Of a stretch of 34,565 bases of DNA, positions 18,708 to 27,405 are shown one piece after another. The position numbers were made by a program, and so were the translations under genes. Source of the DNA: Verrucomicrobiia bacterium Tous-C4TDCM (GTDB lineage: Bacteria; Verrucomicrobiota; Verrucomicrobiia; Verrucomicrobiales; Akkermansiaceae); assembly GCA_002304315.1 (NCBI GenBank), contig NEUO01000024.1:1-34565 (forward strand), written 5' to 3'. The notes under the pieces are model-generated. The model had not been told where the DNA came from, made no database searches, and saw only the letters and a program-made list of their open reading frames with translations. How positions within the stretch are numbered: the first letter of the stretch is position 1; every line of letters starts with the position of its first letter.

Positions 18708-19148
18708 ATGGCAAGCGCTGGCGGCGGAGATGGAAGCGAACCTGAATTCCAGGTCGCTCCGATGATCGACGTGCTCCTCGTGCTGCTCATTTTCTTCATG
18801 AGCATCACGACCGATCAGGTCATGAAGGTCGACAAGTCGATCAAGCTGCCGCTCGCCCCGGAAGCCAAGGCGCGGAAGCACGACATCAAGAACGAGGCGA
18901 TCGTGAACGTCGACTGGGACGCCGCCCTCGCCCGCGCCCAGGTGCGCTACGGCGCCCAGATCTGCGATCCATTGGAACAGCTCGCCGAACTGGTCCGCCC
19001 CGCGAAAGAAGCAAACCCGAAGCTCAAGCTGATCATCCGCGGCGACGCCGATGCCCCGGCGATCGAGATCCAGAAGGTGATCGAGCAACTCGCAACCGCC
19101 GGCATCGACGACATTTCCCTGTCTGGCACCAACCGCAACTCTCCTTGA
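18708..19148 (+). CDS. ExbD/TolR-family protein, cluster B (first)
   Basis: FQVAPMIDVLLVLLIFFMSITTDQ; C-terminal IEIQKVIEQLATAGIDDISL. Confidence 0.9.
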   Translation: MASAGGGDGSEPEFQVAPMIDVLLVLLIFFMSITTDQVMKVDKSIKLPLAPEAKARKHDIKNEAIVNVDWDAALARAQVRYGAQICDPLEQLAELVRPAKEANPKLKLIIRGDADAPAIEIQKVIEQLATAGIDDISLSGTNRNSP

Positions 19149-19161
19149 TCCCGCGCCCGTC

Positions 19162-19614
19162 ATGAAATCCAAGAAGAGAGGCCGCAGCGCGCCCGAACAG
19201 ATCCACCTCGGCTTCCAGATCGCGCCGATGATCGACGTGGTCTTCGTCATCATGCTTTTCTTCATGGTCATGGCCGGTGCCGTTCAGAAAGAGCACGAAC
19301 TCAACCTGAAACTACCGGGAACGATTTCCGCCGACAAGCCGGTGGACGTGATTGAGGAGACGCAGGTCCGCGTGCTGGATACCGGGGAGATCCTCCTCAA
19401 CGACGAACCGATGGGCGACCCCGAGGATTCAAAGCTTCAGAACCTCTCACTCACGATGATCAAATTGGAGGAATCCTCCAAGGCTGCGGAAAGCAAGGTC
19501 GTCGTCACCATCATGGCCGATGAGTTCGCGCCTTTCCAACGGGTGATCGATGTTCTCAACGCGCTTTCGATCGCCCGAATCCAGAACGTCACCTTCGAGG
19601 TCCCGCCCCAATAA
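19162..19614 (+). CDS. ExbD/TolR-family protein, cluster B (second)
   Basis: FQIAPMIDVVFVIMLFFMVMAGAVQKEHELNLKLPG. Confidence 0.9.
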   Translation: MKSKKRGRSAPEQIHLGFQIAPMIDVVFVIMLFFMVMAGAVQKEHELNLKLPGTISADKPVDVIEETQVRVLDTGEILLNDEPMGDPEDSKLQNLSLTMIKLEESSKAAESKVVVTIMADEFAPFQRVIDVLNALSIARIQNVTFEVPPQ

Positions 19615-19636
19615 AGATTCCAGCCCCGAGTTTGCC

Positions 19637-21297
19637 ATGGAAGAGCCAACCTATTACGAGCCTGCTGCAGAGCCTAAGAATAGCCGGCTGAAGACCCTGA
19701 TCGCCCGGATGGGTCTCGGGGCGTTCACGATCTCGCTGATCGTCCACGCCATATTCATCGTGCTGGCGATTTTCTATTTTGTGAAATGGGTGGAACCCAA
19801 GCAGGAGAAGGTCGATTTCCTGCCCGGCGGAGGTGGTGGCGGGGGTGCCGGTGGCGAGACCGCCCACAAGGTCCAGCAGCAGATGAAGCAGCGGATGATG
19901 ACCAGCACCGCGGTTTCCAAGCGGATCGCCTCCACATCGAACACCGCGGCATTCACCCTGCCGGATTCCTCCAACGAACTGATGGACCCGGGCTTGCCGA
20001 TGGATGTCGGCGCCGCGCAGATGGGTTCCGGCGGCGGCGAAGGCGGCGGACGCGGCACGGGCAAGGGAACCGGCACCGGGTCGGGGACGGGTCCCGGCAA
20101 GGGCATGGGAGAAGGCCAACTTGGCATCGGCGCCCTGATCCCGACCATCATGAAAGGCCGCTGCACCGACAACGAGCGCTCGCTGATGCTGCGGGAGGCT
20201 GGTGGGACCGATCAGGTGGAGGTTGCCGTCAAAAAGTCGCTGGCTTGGTTCAAGTCGAAGCAAAATCCGGACGGATCCTGGGGCAGGAGCCACAATGTGG
20301 CGATGACCGGGCTTACGCTGCTGTGCTTCCTGGGCCACTGCGAAGGCACCCAGTCCAACGAGTATGGTGATACGGTGAGCAAGGGGATTGCCTTCTTGCT
20401 CGATAAGTCGCTCAAGCACAATGGAATGATGGCGTCCCAATTCGGCGGTAACTCGTGGGTTTACGAGCACGCGATCGCCACTTATGCGCTGTCGGAAGCA
20501 TTGACCTTTTCGCGCGGCCTTCAATTTCCGATTCCCGAGCTGGAATCCGCGGTCCAAAAGGCGGCCACGCTCATCATCACGGGGCAAACCAAGGAAGGTG
20601 GCTGGGACTATGGTTATGCGGACAAGGGCCGCAACGATCTCTCGGTGGTCGGCTGGCAGATGCAGGCATTGAAGGCGGCAAAGGCTTCCGGCGTGAAGCT
20701 GGAGAATTTCGACCGCACCATTCGCAAGGCCACCGATTGGCTGGCCGACACGGCCTATCTCGGCGACGGTAAGTTTGCTTACAGCGGAGCTGGAGCCAAT
20801 CCCGGCATGACGGCCGTCGGGAGCCTCTGCCTCCAGCAATGGGACAAGGCAAAAGCAAGCCCGTCCGGGAAGGTGTGAAGCTGATCATGGAGGGCTTGGA
20901 ACTGCGCGACAAACCGAACGCGAAGGTCAGTGACTTCTCTCCGCTCTACTCGATGAAGTATGACGGTCCGAACTGCGACCTCTACGCCTGGTACTACGCG
21001 GTCCAGGTCATGCGCAACGCCGAGGGCAAGGAGTGGGAGGCCATGAACAAGGCCATCCTTGAAGACGTCCTTCCCCAGCAGAACGAGGATGGCTCGTTCA
21101 AGTTCGAAAACGGGAAGATCGATCGTAACGAAAAACTGGTCCACGTCCGCGGCACCGAGGCGGTCGGAAATTCCCGCGACGTCTACCTCCAAGCCCTGAA
21201 CACGCTAATCCTCGAGGTCTATTACCGCTTCCTTCCCGCGACCTCCGCCGGCAAGAGCCGCGGTTCCGGCCTTGATCACCTTGACGACCTCCGGTAA
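19637..21297 (+). pseudogene. Membrane-anchored Gly-rich protein with prenyltransferase/squalene-oxidase-repeat-like (alpha/alpha toroid) domain, split by an apparent -1 frameshift near 20851 (ORFs 19637-20878 and 20839-21297)
   Basis: SLIVHAIFIVLAIFYFV TM anchor, Gly-rich linker, SLAWFKSKQNPDGSWG, GGNSWVYEHAIATYALSEAL, KEGGWDYGY toroid repeats; the next frame continues with YDGPNCDLYAWYYAVQVM... Confidence 0.8.
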
Positions 21298-21416
21298 CGG
21301 CGGGGGGAACGGTCAAGAATCATCGTGGCGGGTCGTGAAGGGCGACCCGGTGGGTGGACGACTCCACAGCAGGTCGCGGCATAAGGGCCGCGGCGGCCAG
21401 CGCGCGGTCCAAAGGT

Positions 21417-23078
21417 TCACGGCTCGAGGTATTTCCGCACCTCCGGCGGGACGAACTCCGCGTCGGTGGCTTCTTCGGCGGCGAGCTGCATCTGGGCGCG
21501 GATGATGGCGGGATCGACCGGCGGCAGGTAGCCTTGGAGGCTGGCGCGGAGGGCGTCGGCGGCGAGGGGCGTGCCGGTTTTGGTGAGGCGGTAGGCTTTC
21601 ACGGCGAGGGCTTCCGCGGCGCCGGGGGTGAGCCAGCAGGGGACCAGCGGGAGGAGCTCGGCCTTGGCGGCCTCGTCGAGCGGGATGCCGCGGCGCTTGC
21701 AGAGGGCGGCGAGCAGGACCATGCCCTCGGCCGGGGTGGCGGTAGGGAAAATCGGGACTTTGACATCGATCCGGCCGGGGCGCTTGAGGTCGACCTCGAT
21801 CAGGTCCGGCCGGCTGGAGGCGAGCACCCACAGGATCTTGCCGCGGTTGCGGGTGTTCGACATTTCGGCGGCCAGCATCGAGTAAACGCGGCTGGAAACG
21901 CCGGAGTCGCCGCTGCCCGAGGCGCGGCGGCCGAGCGCTTGGTCGGCTTCGTCGATGAACACGATGCAGCGGCCGAGGGCGTGGAGCAGGGCGAAGATTT
22001 TCTCAAGGTTCGCCTCGGTCGAGCCGACCCAGCGGTCGCGGAAATTCCGCAGGGTGACCACGGGCACGCCGGCTTCCCCGGCGAGGCATTCGGCGAGGTA
22101 GGTCTTGCCGGTGCCGACCGGGCCGCAGAACAGGTAGCCCATCGGCAAGGCGGCGGTTTCATCCTGCTTCCAAAGCGCGAGGTCCTGGCGGAGGCGGGTC
22201 TTCACGCCATCGAGCCCGATCACGTCGTCGAGGGTGCGGTCGGGCTCGACGAAGTCGATCAGCTCGCCGGCATCGCGCTCGACCAGCGCCTTGCGGAGTT
22301 CGCCGAGGTCGGCGTCGCCGAGCGGTTCGCCGGCGTGGTTGCGGCGGCGGAGGAAGGCTTCCAGCGCGGCGATCGAGGTGCCGGCCAGGCGGGCGGCGAT
22401 GCGCGGGAAATCGGTCACGCCTTCGAGCGCCTTCGGGCATTCCGGGGCCAGGACTTGCAGCGCGCCGGCGAGTTCCGCGCCGTCGGGCAGCGGGATTTCG
22501 ATCTCCGCGGCGCGCGGGTTCGCGGCGACCAGCGGGTGGAGGTGGTGGATCCGGTCGGCGATCAGGAAGACCGCCTGACCTTGCGCGGCGAGGGTGGTGT
22601 CGCTGCCCCAGGTGCGGATCAGCGAGGCGATCGCGCTGAGCTCGTGGTTCATCGTCTGCGGGAGGACGGGGACGTAGAGCTGGGCATCGCGCAGGACCAC
22701 CGCGACGCTCACCGGCTTGGCTCCGACGGCGCGGAGGTTGCGGGCGTATTGGAGGAAGCGGGCGACGGCGCGGATGGCGGGCAGTGGCAGCGCGGGGAGT
22801 TCGCCGATCTCTTTCAAGGCGGGCCAACTGGCGAACAGATCATTGCCGCGCTCGACCCGCAGGCCGAAGCCGGGATCGTAGGACAGCACGATCTGGAAGC
22901 GCGGCAGGAGGACGTCGAGCAGGTAGTCGTTCAGTCGGCCGAGCTTCGGCCCGTCGGCGAGGCGCAGCAGCATGCGGTCGGCGACGTTGCCGTGGAGGAT
23001 GAACTGCCCCGCCGCGCCGCTTTCGTAGCGCGCGACGATCTCGGTGGCCCAGGACGGGAGAGGAAAGGCTTCAGGCAT
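21417..23078 (-). CDS. AAA+ ATPase
   Basis: Walker A GPVGTGKT, Walker B CIVFIDEADQALG, sensor-1 VLASSRPDLI, SRH-like RPGRIDVKV. Confidence 0.9.
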   Translation of the reverse strand: MPEAFPLPSWATEIVARYESGAAGQFILHGNVADRMLLRLADGPKLGRLNDYLLDVLLPRFQIVLSYDPGFGLRVERGNDLFASWPALKEIGELPALPLPAIRAVARFLQYARNLRAVGAKPVSVAVVLRDAQLYVPVLPQTMNHELSAIASLIRTWGSDTTLAAQGQAVFLIADRIHHLHPLVAANPRAAEIEIPLPDGAELAGALQVLAPECPKALEGVTDFPRIAARLAGTSIAALEAFLRRRNHAGEPLGDADLGELRKALVERDAGELIDFVEPDRTLDDVIGLDGVKTRLRQDLALWKQDETAALPMGYLFCGPVGTGKTYLAECLAGEAGVPVVTLRNFRDRWVGSTEANLEKIFALLHALGRCIVFIDEADQALGRRASGSGDSGVSSRVYSMLAAEMSNTRNRGKILWVLASSRPDLIEVDLKRPGRIDVKVPIFPTATPAEGMVLLAALCKRRGIPLDEAAKAELLPLVPCWLTPGAAEALAVKAYRLTKTGTPLAADALRASLQGYLPPVDPAIIRAQMQLAAEEATDAEFVPPEVRKYLEP

Positions 23079-23195
23079 CCGGGAGATGACACCGGGGCGA
23101 TATCGGATTGTCGAGGGGTAAGGCGGAGGCATTCCTGGAATCGATGAATGCCCGGCGCTTGGTCGCGGCACGGAAGAGGCCGGCCGTGCCGGGAC

Positions 23196-23609
23196 TCAGC
23201 CTCCGGCGATCACCGGCTTGAAGCCGGCTGCGGTCAGGATGCGCTTCATCTCCTCCCGCTTGTCGCCTTGGATTTCGATGCAGCCGTCCTTCACCGTGCC
23301 TCCGACACCGCAAGCCTTCTGCATCGCTTTCGCGAGCTCCTGCTTTTCCGCCAACCCGATGCCGGTGAAGTTTTTCGCCACCGTGACGGCCTTGCCGCCG
23401 CGATGGGCGGTCTGGCGGACGATGTCGACCCGGCCGCGGTTGAGGTTCTTCTGCCCGCGTCGGGAAGCCGGTGCCGGGATCGCCGTTTCCGAATGCCGGG
23501 GGACGTCCGGCCCCGCCGGGAGATTGCCAAGCCCGGCCAGCGCCGCGAAAGGATCCGGCGTCCGCCCTGTTTCTCCGCGGCTGGACCCGCTCCCGTTGTT
23601 TCCATTCAT
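23196..23609 (-). CDS. SUI1/YciH-family translation factor
   Basis: GKAVTVAKNFTGI...LAKAMQKACGVGGTVKDGCIEIQGDKREEMKRIL. Confidence 0.87.
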   Translation of the reverse strand: MNGNNGSGSSRGETGRTPDPFAALAGLGNLPAGPDVPRHSETAIPAPASRRGQKNLNRGRVDIVRQTAHRGGKAVTVAKNFTGIGLAEKQELAKAMQKACGVGGTVKDGCIEIQGDKREEMKRILTAAGFKPVIAGG

Positions 23610-23882
23610 GAGGACCCAACCAAGCAGGATGCTCCCGATCTTCACGCTTTTTCCGAGGTCTTTGCCCCGCTGAAGACGACGACGATCCTGTCCCTCGTCC
23701 GCGGCGGCGAGACCGCGGAAGACATTGCCGACTTGCTGGCGATCAGCCTGGAGGGGTGAAAGCGGCGAAGGCGTTTGAACCCAGCAAGGCCGCATGAGGA
23801 TCTACTTCGGGTGATCGGTGAGAGCAGGCGGAAGCCGTTGCGCAGGCTTTGAGCCAGATTTGCGGGTCCATCATCCCGATTC

Positions 23883-24230
23883 TCAACCCCAGAAGCAGCT
23901 TGATTCGTCTTCGTCCACCACCGCGAGGAATTCTTCAAACAGAACCGCTTCGGGATACGGCGGATAGGAGTGCCACTTGAGATCCGCACGCTGCCAAAAG
24001 ATCTTCCACTCCTTCGCACGGCGCACATAGGTCGCCTTCGCCACCGCGTCCTCGATCTTGCGGTCGGGAGAGACCAAGGCGGGGCGTATGTTGAAGATGA
24101 CCACGCTTTGCCCCTCGATCCGCCAGTCGAGATCCACCCGCTGCCGCAGGTGCTCCGGCGGCCGGTGGTGGTCGATGAATTCCGCCATCGCCTCGCGGAT
24201 GGGGACAAGTTCGGACTCGGTGAATGCCAT
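23883..24230 (-). CDS. DUF3024-family protein
   Basis: RPPEHLRQRVDLDWRIEGQSVVIFNIRP...VAKATYVRRAKEWKIFWQRADLKWHSY...LEEFLAVVDEDESSCFWG. Confidence 0.8.
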   Translation of the reverse strand: MAFTESELVPIREAMAEFIDHHRPPEHLRQRVDLDWRIEGQSVVIFNIRPALVSPDRKIEDAVAKATYVRRAKEWKIFWQRADLKWHSYPPYPEAVLFEEFLAVVDEDESSCFWG

Positions 24231-24244
24231 GATTGGGAAATGGA

Positions 24245-24622
24245 TCAGAACGCGATCCGGTCGAGTCCCGGAACGAGGTCGAAGTGCGCATCGTTGCTGA
24301 GCAAGGGGAGTCGGAGTTCCTTGACCATGGCAGCGATCCAGAGGTCGTTCGCGGGGATGGGCGTGCCGGTGGATTTCAGGTGAAGGCGCAGGTCGGCGTA
24401 ATGGCTGGCGGTCGCGGGGCTGACGGGCCTCACCTCGACGAGCGGAATGTTCCCGGCGAGCCATTCTTCATAGCGGGTTCGGTGGCGGGACTGACGGATG
24501 CCGTATTGATACTCGCCGAGAACGATGACCGGGATCACCACCCGCCGCGCCTCGGCAAACGCGGGCCGACAAGCGGGGTGTCCATCGGCCCACGCGGAAA
24601 GGGCGTTGGTATCGAGAATCAC
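24245..24622 (-). CDS. PIN-domain ribonuclease toxin (VapC-like), GTG start
   Basis: VILDTNALSAWADGH; VIVLGEYQYGI; PANDLWIAAM; LLSNDAHFDLVPGL; overlaps the antitoxin by 4 nt. Confidence 0.87.
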   Translation of the reverse strand: MILDTNALSAWADGHPACRPAFAEARRVVIPVIVLGEYQYGIRQSRHRTRYEEWLAGNIPLVEVRPVSPATASHYADLRLHLKSTGTPIPANDLWIAAMVKELRLPLLSNDAHFDLVPGLDRIAF

Positions 24623-24882
24623 GCTTCGTCCTCGGGTTCGAGGGTTGCAAAGGCTTCCGCGATGACGGCTTCGACCCGTCGGTTCTCTTCCCTCAAGTCC
24701 GCCAAAGCGCCGAATCCTTGCATCCAAGGCGGTTCGTTGGCGCCCGCAGGCGAGGCGGAAAGGGCGGAGAGCTTTTCTTCAAGTGCTTCGGAAACGAACT
24801 GGCGCAACGGGATCCCGCGCAGGGCTGCCCGGGCTTTCGCTTGGCGGAAGATGTCGTCGGGAAGTTCCAAAGTGGTTTTCAT
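24619..24882 (-). CDS. VapB-like ribbon-helix-helix antitoxin
   Basis: MKTTLELPDDIFRQAKARAALRGIPLRQFVSEALEEKL; immediately upstream of the PIN toxin. Confidence 0.84.
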   Translation of the reverse strand: MKTTLELPDDIFRQAKARAALRGIPLRQFVSEALEEKLSALSASPAGANEPPWMQGFGALADLREENRRVEAVIAEAFATLEPEDEA

Positions 24883-24892
24883 GGATCCACCT

Positions 24893-24910
24893 TTCCCATA
24901 TTTATGGGAA
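24893..24910. promoter_or_regulatory. Perfect palindrome TTCCCATA-TT-TATGGGAA, candidate TA operator
   Basis: 8-bp arms, 2-bp spacer, 11 bp upstream of the antitoxin start. Confidence 0.65.
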
Positions 24911-25123
24911 GGAGCAATGAAAATGGGTAGAACGGGGGGACCGGGTAAAACGGGAGGACGGACAAGGTTGAAGGACGAGCAAATTCACCCTCTTGCCGTG
25001 GGTGCCAATCCCACTGGATTTCGTTCTTACGCTTTCGCTCGTTTCATCCCTTTCGTGGTTCCCCCTCTTCCCCATCCACCCGCCGGACCTTGGAGGTCGG
25101 GGGCGCGAGACGCACCCTCTCCG

Positions 25124-26437
25124 TCAGTCCCGCGCCTTCAGCACGCCGACGAGATCGAGCTTCGCAAGCATCCGGCTGACGAGGGCGAAAGAGAGGGCGG
25201 CGGCGGTGAGGACGACGCCGATGGCGACCGCATAGGTGGAGGACTCGATGAAGATCGGCATGCGCACGGTCTCGGTGCTGAAGGAGGCCATGATGAGCAG
25301 CGCGAGGCCCTTGCCGAAGAGCAGGCCGGCGGGCAGGTGCTCGAGGTCGTGGAGGCCTTTGCCGGAAGCGGGCTCGACGAGGAAGACGGCGGCGTCCTGG
25401 CGCTGCTGGCGGTTCCACTGGAAGGTAAGCAGGTAGTCGATGCCGCCGATCACGGTGCCGAGCAGGCCGATGATGAAGACGAATTTCAGGTAGTGAACGC
25501 CGACTTGTCGCGACGAATAGCCGAGCGCTTTCATCTGCGCGATCTGCTCGCGCTGGAGTCTCACAATCCGGGCGAGTACCGCGTTCACCATGAAGGCGGC
25601 GACGCTGAGGAAGACCAGCGGGTAGGCGACGGAAAGGGAATGGAGGACGCGCAGCTCGTCATCGAGCCGCTGGGCGGAGGCCTGGTCCTTCCGCACATAA
25701 GCCCCGCCGGCTCCGTAGGGCGCGAGCAGCAGGTCCATTTGCGCGATGACCGGATCGGCGGCGGTGCCGGGGGCGAGGTCGAGGACGATGTCGTTGAAGG
25801 CGCCGTCGAGATTGTAGGCCACGGCGAGGGCGCGGTAGTTCATCCAGATCACGCTGAAGCGGCGGTGGTCGGGCAAGGTCTGGCCCGCTGGTGCCTCGAA
25901 CACGAACTCCGGCGACAGGCCGATGCCGCAGATCTGCAAGGTCTCGCGGTGGCCGTTGATCACCGCGACCAGCGAGTCGCCGGGGCGCAGGCCGTTTTCC
26001 AGGGCGAAGGCCTCGCCGAGCACCACCTCGCGCCGCGCAGCGGGCTCCGGCATCCGGCCGCTGCGGAGGAAGACGCGGTTGAGCTTCGGCTCGCTGCCGT
26101 CCTCGGGCAGCGAGATGATGTGGCCGGTCGCGGGCTCGGACAGCCAGGGCAGGTCGAGCGTGACATCCACCGCCACGCGGGCCTCGACCCGCGACACGCC
26201 GGGCAGCTCGGCGACACGGTCCGCCATCGCGAGCGGCGCGCGTTTCAGCGAGCCGAAGACATCGGCCAGCGCGTATTTCTGGTAATAGGCATCGCGCGTC
26301 GACTCCAGCGTGAGGATCAGGCTGCGCGTCATGATCATCATCGCCAGCCCGCAGGCCATGACCAGGCTGACCGCCACGACCTGGCCCTTCATCCCGGCGA
26401 GGTCGCGCAGCAGCTTGCGGTCGAGGGGGCTGATCAT
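25124..26437 (-). pseudogene. FtsX/MacB-like ABC transporter permease, apparently internally deleted
   Basis: N-terminal MISPLDRKLLRDLAGMKGQVVAVSLVMACG and C-terminal LDLVGVLKARD typical of a roughly 780-aa two-FtsX family, but only 437 aa with discontinuities near 25441 and 25328. Confidence 0.7.
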
Positions 26438-26460
26438 GGAGAAGTTGAGAGCCTATGGTG

Positions 26461-26508
26461 GATGGTTGATAGTTGGAAGACGGCTGTTGGATCGGACTAT
26501 CAACCATC
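26461..26508. repeat. 13-bp perfect inverted repeat between ATPase and permease genes
   Basis: GATGGTTGATAGT (26461-26473) / ACTATCAACCATC (26496-26508), followed by more TATC-AC units to about 26525. Confidence 0.85.
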
Positions 26509-26531
26509 AACTATCCACTATCAACTTTGCC

Positions 26532-27256
26532 TCACCACTTCAGCTCCCGCGCCGGCAAGCGGACGTCGTTGTGCTCCTCGCGGACGATCTTGCCGTCGGA
26601 GAGGTGGAGGACGCGGTCGGCCATGGCGGCCATGGCGGCGTTGTGGGTGATGACGACGGTGAGGGTGCCGAGCTCGCGGTTGATGCGCTCGATCGCCTCG
26701 AGCACGGTGATGCCGGTGGTGACGTCGAGCGCGCCGGTGGGTTCGTCGCAGAGCAGGACTTCAGGGCGCTTGGCGATGGCGCGGGCGATCGCGACGCGCT
26801 GCTGTTCGCCGCCGGAGAGCTGGGACGGGAAATGGTCCATCCGCGCGCCGAGGCCGACCATTTCGAGCGCTTCTTCCGGAGTCATCGGATCGCGCGAGAT
26901 ACTGGTGATCAGCGCGACGTTCTCGCGGGCTGTTAGAGAAGGGATCAGGTTGTAGAACTGGAAGACGAAGCCGACGCAGTTGCGGCGGAAGGAGGTCAGG
27001 GTGTTCTCGTCGGAGCCGTCGAGCGGCCAGCCTTTGTAGCGGAGGTCGGGACATCGAGGCCGCCGAGGATGTTGAGCAGGGTCGACTTGCCGGAGCCCGA
27101 GGCACCGAGCAGGCAGATCAGCTCGCTGGCCTGCATTTGCAGGTCGACGCCGTGGAGTGCGACGACGGTCACCTCCCCGGTGTGATACACCTTGCGCAGC
27201 TTGCGGGCTTCGAAGACGACGCCGGTGGCGGGTGGGGCGGTGGCGAGGGCGTTCAT
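26532..27256 (-). pseudogene. ABC transporter ATPase (LolD/MacB type) with frameshift near 27043
   Basis: MNALATAPP...[24 protein letters not shown] in one frame; [36 protein letters not shown]...[32 protein letters not shown] in another. Confidence 0.82.
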
Positions 27257-27405
27257 CGACCCGGCAAGCCTAACCGCATCAACGGACAAAACAATGGCCA
27301 TCGGGGATCGCGCCGAGGGGCGCTCCCGCCCGGATCTCCCGGTGGAAGAGTGGCCGGAGCCCGCCGGTCTCTTTTCATGCTTCGCAAGCGGGACGGTGGC
27401 GGTGC

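Noticed and set aside
20849-20857. Confident programmed -1 frameshift site
   Set aside because: GCA AAA GCA is not a classic X XXY YYZ heptamer; a simple indel is more likely, so reported only as a possibility
21354-23147. 597-aa plus-strand ORF
   Set aside because: Fully antisense to the AAA+ ATPase, which has Walker A/B motifs
23600-23759. Plus-strand peptide APLKTTTILSLVRGGETAEDIADLLAISLEG resembling a truncated LuxR-type HTH
   Set aside because: Short, no plausible start, largely upstream/antisense of the SUI1 gene; could be chance
24233-26650. 805-aa plus-strand ORF
   Set aside because: Antisense to DUF3024, VapBC and ABC permease genes with clear motifs; low-complexity Asp/Gly/Arg translation typical of GC-rich shadow ORFs
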